From assembly GCA_019677205.1 (NCBI GenBank), contig JAAMXY010000774.1, positions 1 through 49,471 on the forward strand: 49,471 nt of DNA, read 5' to 3'. Source of the stretch: Pinguiococcus pyrenoidosus. Lineage: Eukaryota > Sar > Pinguiophyceae > Pinguiochrysidales > Pinguiochrysidaceae. This document shows positions 41,257 to 49,471 of the stretch, one piece after another; positions within the stretch are counted from its first letter, which is position 1; each line of letters starts with the position of its first letter. The notes beneath the pieces are model-generated. The model saw only the letters and a program-made list of their open reading frames with translations. It was not told the DNA's origin and made no database searches. The position numbers were made by a program, and so were the translations under genes.

Positions 41257-43498
41257 TGTTGCTGCTGCCGTTGCTGCCTTCCGGTGCTTCTGTGCCTGCA
41301 GGCGGAGCTTTGCGGGAGGAACTTTCGTGAAGAGAAGCTTCGCGAAGTAGTGCTTCGCGAAGCCCTTGAGCGCGTAGGTTCGGCCGCTGCCACCTGGGGC
41401 CCTCGAATGTCCAGGACCCCACCGGATGTATGGGGATACTGGCTCCCCAAGGCCAGTCTCGCATCAGAGCCTTGATGCCCATGGCGACGTCACCCGAATC
41501 GCCAGCCAGGTCGTCTTCGAACGCAACTTGTCTTGACAGTGGCGACAGGGCAAAGAACTTTGACGCTTCCAGGAGGGTGCGGCCGAGCGAGATTCCGCCT
41601 TGGAGCATCACCTCTGATCGCCTGCTCTGGCCGCCAAGCCAGTGCCAGCCCAGCGTCTCCCTAGCACTGCACATGTCGACGCTCTCCTCATCATACTCAG
41701 TAGCGACCCCCCCGCGCTTCGCCAGCCAGCAGAGCACCGTCCCGTGATGCGGCTGCAACGGTCTGTACTCCTTCTCCGCGAGCATTCTCAGGAGTGCGCC
41801 CTCGCTGTATCCGTTGAGCAGCTTTCTCGGCACCTCCTCAAAGCCGCTGGAAGCACCATGCTTCACGGAAACCTGCCTCCTTGTCGTTGCCTTCGGGTAC
41901 CTCGGCAACGACTGCATCTCCGCGACCACCGAGCTTCTTGGCGGCCTCAGCTGGAAAGCCTGGTGTATCACTCGATTCACGTATTCGGCGGCGCGCAGGA
42001 CGTCGGCGACGTCTGGTATCCTTGGGCCGTCGATCCGACCTTCCCTTTTCGTTGTCGATGCCCACACCACATGGGGAGACGTGGGTTCAATCGAGGGAGA
42101 AGAAGCCGGACGCGGCTTCTCTGCGTCAGCCTGCTCTGCAGGCTCCGGCGGCTCTTCAGGATTGGCATCTCTTTCTTCCCTTTCCTGCCGCCGGAGTCTG
42201 ACGAACACCAGTTCATCGTACAGCTCCGCGTACGACACGTTGACATCGCCGAAGCTAAGGGCGAGATGCGTGTCGTCGGGAGCCCTCTTCTCACGCGCTG
42301 CATCGCTTTCCAGCAGCTTCAAAGACGTTCGGACCTTCTTCAGCAGCAGCAGAGCTTCTTCTACGAAAAGCGCTTCTTCGACGAGACACCGAAACTCCGT
42401 GCCTCGATCCGTGATCGCCTTGTAGAAGACTGCTTCCTTCTTGTGCAGCGGGTCAAGCGCCTCAATGGACCCCGCCAAGGGCTGCTGTCGCAGCAGCTGC
42501 TTCAGGGACGCTGCTGCGCGATGCTGGAGCCCAAATGCGTCCAACACAGCTGCAGGGATCTCAAGAGGGACGTGCTGGCGCATCACCGAGCGGATGAAGC
42601 TTTCGCTCTCGAGCAATGGCCAGGCGTCCTTGAACGAAGGGTTTTCGACGGTCACGCCAGCGTGCTGCGTTATGCCGACAAAGGATTGGCCACCATTCCG
42701 ATACCCCACCCCGTAGACATTCGCGCCCGTCCCCGGGATGCCCAGGATCAGCTCCGTGGGCGCCAAAGCCTCCTCGCGAGACAGCAGCGGAGGGAAAAGG
42801 GCCTGGGCCGGCACCGGCGCAGCGTCGACCAGTCTTCCCGCAGACGCCGACGGTTTTCCATGGTTGATCTCGTTGGCGATCAGCGCCAGGGTAGCCACGC
42901 GAGTTCCGTTCAAAAAAAGCCGAACGTTGGCGTCGGCTGCGTAGGTGATGGCCACGTGACTCCAGGCAAGCGCAGGAAGAGCCGCATTGGTTTCGACGGT
43001 GGCGCGCACTTCTCTCGCTCCCCGCATCATGAAGATCTCCAGCTTCAGGCTGCCTGGATTGGTTGAGAACCTGGAGTTGCGAACGTCGCTCCTGGGGTGG
43101 TACTCCTGGGGCCGCAGGTTCATCGCAAGGCGAGGTTCCATCAGCCACCCTTCCGCGCGCACTTCGTCCCAATGCCTGTCTCCCCGGTACCGCGTGTCAA
43201 GCAGCACGAGCTCCTTGTCGGGGTGCAGACCCGGCAGCGCAACAGGATAGTACCACGCATGGAAGGCCCAGGGTGCCGAGCGAGTAAAGTTCACCAGCAT
43301 CGACGGATGGGAGCCAGGTCCAAGCGGAAGCGGCCCCCTGCAGAACCATCTCGTGAGGCTCCCGGCACCAGCCTGGCCTTGCCCAGTCTTTGGCTCCTGC
43401 GCTGTGGCCTGTGCCGTCCCCGAGACGCCACACCAAAGGGAGAGAAGCCAGGCCGCAGACAGGAGCTGCGCGAGCTGGGAGCTCCTCGAGCGCCTCAT
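38228..43498 (-). CDS. Large secretory-pathway protein with LamG-like domain and Sel1 repeats
   Basis: An intronless frame of 1756 residues from ATG 43498, with a signal peptide (SQLAQLLSAAWLLSLWCGVS). Residues about 55-240 form a concanavalin/LamG-type jellyroll (PWAFHAWYYPVALPGL; LAWSHVAITYAADANVRLFL, NGTRVATL). The middle is long and poorly conserved, with a Ser/Asn homopolymer tract (about 750-780) and a hydrophobic stretch near 850 (LLLSHVLLLLSYGASAWVI). Residues about 1190-1370 hold four to five Sel1 repeats (ARQYFEMAANGPNPPAMALY, YFERAADMGHAPAAYGLAIQ, ARLLALAVAKGHSDAALNLG, LALKYIALAVARGQRYAKDY). The C terminus is unassigned. Sel1 repeats in a secreted protein recall SEL1L/HRD3 of the ERAD ligase, but LamG plus Sel1 in one chain is not that architecture. 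Confidence 0.8.
41193..41275. repeat. CTG/TTG trinucleotide repeat in coding sequence
   Basis: A run of GTT then GCT triplets on plus encodes, on the minus strand, alternating Ser and Asn homopolymers of the LamG-Sel1 protein. Poly-Gln and poly-Cys readings in other frames are artefacts. Confidence 0.9.
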
Positions 43499-44262
43499 GT
43501 TCTCTTGCGAGCTACTGCGCCGCCATTGGCACTTCGAGTGGCGATGCGGCGCCTCTTGAGCTGTCAGCTTGCCGACTTCGCGCTTCTTCACTGCTCGGTA
43601 CTCTCTGCCGAAGGGAAAGGCGCTTCTCCAGCCGACCACAATCTGTCCAAGAGGCAGATTCGGCGCTGGCTCGGTGGCCTTGGAACCTTCAGAAGCTCGG
43701 CAGCTGGTCTCGGATGCCTAGATCGGCTGCTGCCGCTTTGTATGCAAGCGTGTAAGAGAGGGATTGCCGACAGGGAGAGCGCGGACGAGGCACAAAGGCG
43801 CCAGAAATGGAGCGGATCTCGACGCGCTTCTGTCGTAATGGAAATACTCTGTCCAACTTTGGGTTCCCGACCGGATATCTATGGGGCCAACAAGGTAGAC
43901 GTTTCACGATGACAATGTAGTACCCTTTATGATATGACTATCATATTAATTTAATTTATATTTGTATATTTATAATTACACAATTTGTGCACTTCGTTTG
44001 AATGGATCATTCAAGGTGCGTAGGAGGCAGTATTTAAAAAGTCCCAAGTATACTAATTTTGTATCAACGCCTTCAAAAGTCCAGCTACCTACACCAGTCC
44101 CATAATATTATAAGAAATATAATTTATACTACCGACTTATGAGCTGACATCGCATAAAACGTTGAAAGAACAGAACTTCTGGTGGTCCAGAGTGCCGAAG
44201 GCCAAGTCTCGCGCCCATGCGTTTCGCGCCGCACCTTGCATAGTCTTCTCCCTCGCGTCGCC
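43499..44262. promoter_or_regulatory. Divergent promoter with strong AT-rich island
   Basis: This 764-base gap lies between the LamG-Sel1 gene and the UBX gene. From about 43915 to 44150 the DNA becomes markedly AT-rich (many TATAA/ATTTA stretches), then returns to GC-rich about 100 bases before the UBX start. No gene is recognised. Confidence 0.5.
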
Positions 44263-46356
44263 ATGAGCACTCCAAGTAGCGGGGACTTGCACGAAGATGT
44301 GCAGCGCATGAGCGTTGCGGAGCTGAAGGATTTCTTGACCGAGAGAGGCGTCGACTTCTCCGGAGTTCTTGAGAAGGCAGAACTCCAGCGCCTTGCGAAT
44401 CAGCACATGACCGATGCGCCGCCCGCGCCTCCGGCTCCGGAGGAGGCAGGCGCTGCGCCAAGCGAGCCCAGCTCGGAGGCTGTGGCCACTTTCATGAGCA
44501 TCACTGGGGCCGGGCCGGACGCGGCGGCGCAGTTCTTGGAGATGATGAACGGCGAGGTACCGTAGCCACTCGGCATGTTGGGACGTTGCTTCAGTATGGC
44601 AGCAGAGGCAGATTCGTCGTAGAGACCAGAGAAGTGGGCGAGTTGTGCTTGTGGGGGGACGAGGGAAAGGCGTCGGACTAGTATGGAACGGGCAGAACTC
44701 GGCTGCACCTATCTTCAATGCAGTGGCTGACGCTCGCGTATGCGCCACAGGTGGAAGCCGCGGTGAATGTCTTCATGGAGACGGGCGGGAGCGAATCGAG
44801 ACCGCGAGTGGATTCGTCCTTCTCGGCCCCGCGGTCCGCCACGTTCTCTTCCCTGAGCGACGGGACAGCAGGGGTTCAGACCGACGCCTTTGACTCGTCG
44901 GAGGCGCTCGACGAGACCATGGATGAGGACGAAGATGGCGAGGACGCGAGCATGCAGCCGGCGATCAGTGCTGCGGCTGCCGCCAGAGCACGCCGCCAGG
45001 AGGCTGCTGCAGCGAGGAGAGCAGCTGCGATGTACGCACCCCTCGGTTCCGAGCCGGCTCGTCCGACGGCAGCAGACATGCCGGTGGACGAGCATGGCGT
45101 CCGGGCCGCCATCCCCCAATATAAGGAGCGCCTGGTGCAGAATCACCTGGGTGCCTTCCCGGCGCCGATGGGCATGGGCGGCCAGGCTGGGGACATTCCC
45201 CTCTTCCGCGCGGAGACGGAAGACAACACCAACTGGATGTTCCCACCGCCGCGGGACCTGAGCTTCCCCGCACCCTTCTTGGCCGCACGGCAGGCTGCCC
45301 GGGAGCAACGGAAATGGCTTTTGGTCAACATTCAGGATGCGGAAATCTTCCAGAGTCACGAGCTGAATCGCGACACCTGGAGCGACGAGACCATCGTCGA
45401 GTTGATCCGAACCAGCTTCCTCTTCTGGCAGCGCACCACCACCTCGGGCGAGGGCAAACTTTACACCGAGCGCTACCGCCTTAGGGACTCGCAGAAGTTC
45501 CCCCACATCGCGATCATTGATCCGCGCACCGGAGCGCAGATGCTCGAACTCAGCGGATTCGTGCACCCAGAAGAGCTCTGTAGCCTGATCATGGACTTCC
45601 TCGGGTCGCATAGCTTAGAAGATACCGAGGTGCGTACGCGTCTGCCTAGCGGGCAGCGTAGTGATAGTAGAAGTAAAAGTAGAAGTAGAAGTAAAGGTAG
45701 AAGTAGAAGTAGAAGTAGTTGTAGCAGAAGGAGTAGAAGTGGTAGTAGTGGTAGCGGAAGCAGTGAAAGTAGCGGAAGTCCGTCTAACGTTTTGCGTCAA
45801 ATGCCTGAACGAATCGAAGGCAAAGGAAACCAAGACCGTGCGCGTCTCCGACGGCTGGCTTGCTTCAACGCCGGGGCTGAAGAGTGGGGATCACGAGGGG
45901 CAAGCGGGATCCACCGAAGCGATGGACGAAGTGGCAGACTCGAAAGTCGGCCTGCCATCGCCGAAGCTTAAAGATGATGCGAACAACGACGCTGCGACGC
46001 CCGGATCGATCGACCAGGCCGCCGCAGCGGCAGCCGCCGAGGAAGAGGAATCCAGAATGGAGATCACCGAGGACGACCTCGTACCTGAACCACCTCAGGC
46101 TGACAAGTCGGCGTGCCGTTTACGAATCCAATTTCCCAATGGCGGGAAGGTTCAACGGCGCTTTCCTGCCACCGCCACCGTGGGGGACGTGAAGAACTTT
46201 GTCCGGTTTCACATGAAGGACTGGGAGCAGCCGTACGCGCAGTTTGAGCTTTCCACGAACTTTCCGAGGAAGAAGTACGAGGATGACTCCGAGACCTTAG
46301 ATGCCTCCGGGCTTGCGCCTCAGGCGATGCTCTACCTGAGAAATCTGGACGCCTAG
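44263..46356 (+). CDS. UBA-UAS-UBX protein, UBXN7-like p97/Cdc48 adaptor
   Basis: Exons 44263-44556, 44751-45629 and about 45883-46356; about 548 residues. The start is in GTCGCCATGAG context. An N-terminal SAP/helix-turn segment (MSVAELKDFLTERGVDFSGV) precedes a UBA domain that is split exactly by intron 1: AAAQFLEMMNGE joins VEAAVNVFMETGG in phase 0. The UAS thioredoxin-like domain has QRKWLLVNIQDAEIFQSHEL, FLFWQRTTTSGEG and FPHIAIIDPRTGAQMLELSG. The C-terminal UBX is RLRIQFPNGGKVQRRFPATA ... GLAPQAMLYLRNLD. UBXN7 links p97 to cullin ligases and ubiquitinated clients. The donor at 45630 (GTGCGT) is clear; the acceptor near 45882 is my best choice, not certain. Reading through that intron instead gives an Arg/Ser-rich tail ending at 45971. 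Confidence 0.82.
45660..45782. repeat. AGTAGA-type hexanucleotide repeat in a UBX-gene intron
   Basis: An imperfect repeat of AGTAGA/AGTAAA, about eighteen units, lies inside the proposed second intron of the UBX gene. All plus frames stay largely open through it (RS-rich, or VE-rich). Confidence 0.8.
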
Positions 46357-46991
46357 GCTTGGTCGTCGTGTCCGTGCTGTCATGAGGTCGAAGCGCCTGC
46401 CTTTTGAGTGTCGTAGGCACCCTGGTCTTGGAGTGATGACCTTGTCCCGGTGGGAGCGCAAGGTTCCATTGCCGACGAGCGAGATCGCCAAGGCGAGGAG
46501 GATGGGAGGTCGGAGGTATGTTTCGGAGCGGCCGTGGAGCGTTGACAGGCCTCTCTCTCTCAATCAATCCCGGAGAAACTTGCGAGGATGAGAGCCCGTT
46601 GTGGAAAGAAGCAGAGTGGTCAGAGGAGGGGGTCGCCGCGGAGCTAGACAGGGGATCGCAGTGACGGCGGACTGAAGGATGCGTCCAAGCTTGCTTCCAT
46701 GTGAAATCGTCCTGCCATCCCCTTCCACAAGGCCGAGGCGCAATGTGAAAGGCTCTTGACCAGCGTGCGACTGCAGCAAGTATACGCACAAGCTAAGCAA
46801 GCGGAAGACGGGATGCTTCTACAACCCTGGGAAAGAAGCTTTAGATCCACCCGGGCAGGCGGCAACGCTCCTCACAAGCTCTCCAGAAGCGTCATAGGGA
46901 CGAAAAACCCAGGAAGTACACAGCAAGCAAAAGAAGCAGAGAGAACGCAGGACAAGCCCGAAGCCCAGAAGCCCGAGGCTAAAGTCAAGGC
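46357..46991. other. Convergent intergenic region, no gene recognised
   Basis: This 635-base gap lies between the 3' ends of the UBX gene and the plastid-protein gene. Open frames on both strands are short and without similarity. A degenerate AAGCCCGA/AAGCCCAG stretch lies at about 46958-46982. Confidence 0.5.
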
Positions 46992-47957
46992 TTAGGCCGC
47001 TTCCGCGGGCGTGTCAACGGCCGGTGGGGCCTCCGCCGCCGGAGCCTCTGTCACTTTCTCTCCCGTGGTGAGCTTAATGGCGACTAGGCGCTCCTCGGAA
47101 GAAATCTTCTCAACCTCCGCGTTCACCCCCGGGCCAAAGAAGGTCTCGTAACGCTTGATGCGATCCGGCTCCGCCCACATCCTGTACGGCGTCTCCATCG
47201 AGCGGAACACCATGGAGAAAGCAAGCTCGCCGTTGGGCGCCACATCCTGCTTCAGGTACTCCAGCTCTGGGAAGTCCTTCTGCGGAAGCTGCAGCCCCAG
47301 CGCCTTCAGCGTGCTGTCCAGGTGCGCGTCGTCCCCGTAGCGATGCCTCGTCACATCCTGCTTAATCTGCTTGATAGTCTCCGTTGCCTTCTTCTCAAAG
47401 GCGTCATCGGCTGCCGGCGTGGTCACCACCTGTGCGTCAAAAGAAGATCATGTCACACCGTCCTTCACATCATGAAAAGCGGGGGGAGGGGGGACAAGCG
47501 GCCATGGCGTACCTCCACGGGGGGAATTTCCGCATACTTCAGCGAAAGGCCGATGAGGAGGACTGGGATCCCGTACACAAAGCCCAGCCCCGAGACGCCG
47601 GAGCCGCCGCCCTCCGAGAAGTACTCCGCGAAGCTCCCGACGGTGAGAAGAAAGCCACCGCCAAGGAAAAGAGTGGCCAAGGAGAAGCCACGGATCTCGA
47701 AAGGCGGCTTTCCAGACGTGTTGATCCCGCCAGCCGCCACTTGCGCGAGTTGGGGCTCGTCTTGAGGACCACCACTGAGGCGCACTATGGATCGGAAGCC
47801 GTCAGCGACTCCCCCGGGACAAGGCTACCCAGAAACCAGCCGCATCACCTTGCGTTAGGGACCTGGGGCTCCCGAGCCGAATGGCTGCCGGGCGCTGCAA
47901 GGACGCCCGGAAGGCGTAGGCGGCTTGGAAGAGCGCAAGTAGGATCGCGAAGCGCAT
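46992..47957 (-). CDS. Plastid-targeted DUF2854 membrane protein (cyanobacterial origin)
   Basis: Exons on the minus strand are 47957-47849, 47784-47513 and 47429-46992, with introns of 64 and 83 bases and matching phases; about 272 residues. Exon 1 encodes a signal peptide MRFAILLALFQAAYA followed directly by Phe and a basic Ser/Arg-containing transit-like segment (FRASLQRPAAIRLGSPRS). The core has two membrane helices (FSLATLFLGGGFLLTVGSF; GLGFVYGIPVLLIGLSLKYA). The soluble domain follows, with KQIKQDVTRHRYGDDAHLDS and YETFFGPGVNAEVEKI, the hallmarks of DUF2854 proteins of cyanobacteria and plastids. Function is unknown; thylakoid or envelope location is inferred. An Ala/Glu/Pro-rich tail ends the protein. 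The AYA-Phe junction implies passage through the ER into a complex plastid. Confidence 0.85.
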
Positions 47958-48293
47958 GGTGTCGAAGATAGGGCCTCAGCAGATGCAGTGGTGGAAATCC
48001 CACCAAATGTTGCGCCCCACAGAGACGCGTACCGCGCAGTCAGCGGCGTGGAACAATGCCTCAGCCGCCACGCACGAGTGTGCACCAAATCGAAAAAGAT
48101 CACGCTTCAAGGTACTGCCGTACCCCGCGCGCCGGAGTACCCGCGGCCCGCTCCATCTGTCATGCCGCCACGACTCCATCTGTCACGCGGGAGAAGCGCG
48201 GGAGGTTCTGCGGACGGAGGCGACGGGACAGGTTGGCGCGGGAGGCGCGGTTTGAACCGCGGAAAAGCGCGCCGAAAGCAGCTCCGCCGCCAC
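47958..48293. promoter_or_regulatory. Divergent promoter region of the plastid protein and the splicing factor
   Basis: This 336-base gap lies between two outward-reading starts. It is GC-rich with no repeat. Two near-identical pieces, CTCCATCTGTCATGCCG and CTCCATCTGTCACGCGG (about 48150 and 48175), form a short direct repeat that could be a shared regulatory element. Confidence 0.4.
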
Positions 48294-49471
48294 ATGTCGT
48301 CGCTGGCCGCCGCTCAGGCGGACGGCTTCTACCGGCCGCCGGAGTGGGACGGGCGCAAGCATGGCTCGCTGTCCAAGTTCGCGGGCTCCAAGGGGAAGAA
48401 CCAGTACGAGCAGCGCGGCGTCGTTCGCTTTGAGCTGCCGTATGACGCGTGGTGCTCCAAGTGCGGCGCTCACGTGGGCAAGGGGACGCGCTTCAATGCG
48501 CAGAAGGTTCACTTCGGCAACTACTTCAGTACGAAGATATGGGAGTTCCGGATGACGTGCCGAACGCCGGCCTGTGATCAGCGCTTCGTGATTCGCACCG
48601 ACCCCAAAGCCGGCGACTTCGATTTCGCGTCTGGAATTCGGCCCAAGAAGGAGCTCTCGGAGATGACCGAGGAGGAGGCCGGTGTCGAGAAGATCGTGTG
48701 GACGGGCATCGGGGCGAGAGCTGCGGAAGCGAACGAGTTTCGGGCGAAGATGCGGGCGGACCCGCTGTTCGCCCTGGAACACGAAGAGGAAGGGAAGCGG
48801 GTGGCTTCTGAGCGGCGCGGGCGGCTGCAGAATCTGCAGGCCTTGCGGGATAGTCGCGGAGAGCGGGACTACGCGGCCAACTCGGCGCTCCGAGTCCGCA
48901 TGCGAAAGCGGCGACGCGAGGCGCAGGTCCTCGAGGAGGAGTCGGCGGCTTTGGGATGGAGCAAGGCGACGCTGCTTCCGCCTTCAGAAAGTGATGGCGA
49001 CTTGGCGGAGGCCGAACTCATGCGGTCGCAGCACGTGAGGCGGGCAAACAGGTGGGATATGGAGATGACGACGCCTGCACTTTCCTCGTTTGCTGACATC
49101 GCCCATCCGTTCGGCAGACGGCAAGAGCTGCGGAACAGGACTCGTAGCAAGCTGGAGGAGACCATGGAAGCTCCCCTCTTTGCGGGCGCTGATAGCAGCA
49201 CAGTGGATAGAAGAAAGCAGGCCCGCAGACTGAGGCGCTCCGTGCGAGTAGCACCTGCCGGAGAAGGACAAGCTGACGACGCGGCCAGGGTACGAACACG
49301 CTTCCGCATCGGCAAGAAGAGTGCGCCGTCAAAGGGAGCGGATGCTTTGCAGGAGAGAGAGATGTCTAGCATGGATGATCAGAATGAATCCGGCGGCGCC
49401 CAGATCAGCGCTCTGGTAGCCTACTCCGATTCCGACTCGGATTCCAACGCCGATCCCGACGCCAATCCCGC
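48294..49471 (+). CDS. CCDC130/YJU2-family splicing factor, 3' end cut by window
   Basis: The frame is open from ATG 48294 (CCACATGTCG) to the window end, at least 392 residues, no stop reached. The N terminus (YRPPEWDGRKHGSLSKFAG) and the core RGVVRFELPYDAWCSKCGAH / VGKGTRFNAQKVHFGNYFST / WEFRMTCRTPACDQRFVIRT match the YJU2/CCDC94/CCDC130 family. The four Cys (CSKC, CRTPAC) form its zinc site. DPKAGDFDFASGIRPK follows as in family members. A long charged helix and an acidic ALVAYSDSDSDS tail complete it; a similar Ser/Asp tail ends CCDC130 proteins. YJU2 proteins act in the spliceosome at the step of branching and exon joining. CCDC130 rather than YJU2 itself is favoured by the tail and by RTDP, but this is a modest call. 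Confidence 0.88.
   Translation, partial: MSSLAAAQADGFYRPPEWDGRKHGSLSKFAGSKGKNQYEQRGVVRFELPYDAWCSKCGAHVGKGTRFNAQKVHFGNYFSTKIWEFRMTCRTPACDQRFVIRTDPKAGDFDFASGIRPKKELSEMTEEEAGVEKIVWTGIGARAAEANEFRAKMRADPLFALEHEEEGKRVASERRGRLQNLQALRDSRGERDYAANSALRVRMRKRRREAQVLEEESAALGWSKATLLPPSESDGDLAEAELMRSQHVRRANRWDMEMTTPALSSFADIAHPFGRRQELRNRTRSKLEETMEAPLFAGADSSTVDRRKQARRLRRSVRVAPAGEGQADDAARVRTRFRIGKKSAPSKGADALQEREMSSMDDQNESGGAQISALVAYSDSDSDSNADPDANP

Noticed and set aside
41642-43066. 474-codon plus-strand frame within the LamG-Sel1 gene.
   Set aside because: Low-complexity antisense shadow. The minus frame has a signal peptide and LamG-like segment.
1-49471. Transposon, virus-derived or bacterial gene cluster.
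   Set aside because: No transposase, reverse transcriptase, integrase, terminal inverted repeat or operon-like same-strand run was seen. All recognised genes are eukaryotic or plastid-derived housekeeping genes.

Overview
This is nuclear DNA from a gene-dense eukaryotic microbe. The genes carry short spliceosomal introns with GT-AG ends, and the products are eukaryotic: clathrin light chain, RRP46, SIL1, UBXN7-like, CCDC130/YJU2-like, a VPS9 GEF and a GT48 glucan synthase. Base composition is moderately GC-rich with AT-rich islands in several promoters. One gene (46992-47957, minus) encodes a cyanobacterial-type DUF2854 protein behind a signal peptide that ends in AYA followed by Phe. That is the bipartite targeting signature of plastids acquired by secondary endosymbiosis of a red alga, so the host is probably a photosynthetic alga of the stramenopile, haptophyte or cryptophyte grade. 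The species cannot be named from the sequence alone.

Layout (strand): TACC-like coiled coil 553-2207 (+); RBPMS/scw1-type RRM protein 2503-3410 (-); MRH-domain ER protein 4138-6047 (+); methyltransferase 1 6182-7417 (-); clathrin light chain 8166-8885 (+); methyltransferase 2 9138-10813 (-); 1,3-beta-glucan synthase 12535-19515 (+); PDAT/LCAT-type acyltransferase 20333-22237 (-); exosome RRP46 22640-23824 (+); VPS9 Rab-GEF 23790-25385 (-); ZNHIT3-like 25558-26124 (+); duplicated GRDP-like repeat plus C2H2 protein 26397-28615 (-); TMF-like golgin 29108-32458 (+); unknown coiled-coil protein 32571-35378 (-); bc1 subunit 8-like 35841-36527 (-); SIL1 36876-38143 (+); LamG plus Sel1-repeat secretory protein 38228-43498 (-); UBXN7-like 44263-46356 (+); DUF2854 plastid protein 46992-47957 (-); CCDC130/YJU2-like from 48294, running off the window (+). 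I inferred exon joins by splice-site consensus, reading-phase agreement and continuity of family motifs. No transcript data were available.

The most striking large-scale feature is that consecutive genes switch strand almost every time (18 of 19 junctions), giving alternating divergent promoters and convergent 3' ends. Divergent intergenic regions hold AT-rich islands or short palindromic motif clusters. Several longer intergenic regions carry their own unrelated minisatellite. Large genes are intronless, whereas the small RRP46 gene has six introns.

Functionally the genes are housekeeping. Several act in or around the secretory pathway: the MRH protein, SIL1, the Sel1-repeat protein, the UBX/p97 adaptor, the golgin, clathrin light chain and the Rab GEF. 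Others serve RNA processing, mitochondrial respiration, plastid membranes, cell-wall or storage glucan, and lipid acylation. No mobile element, CRISPR array, rRNA or tRNA was seen.
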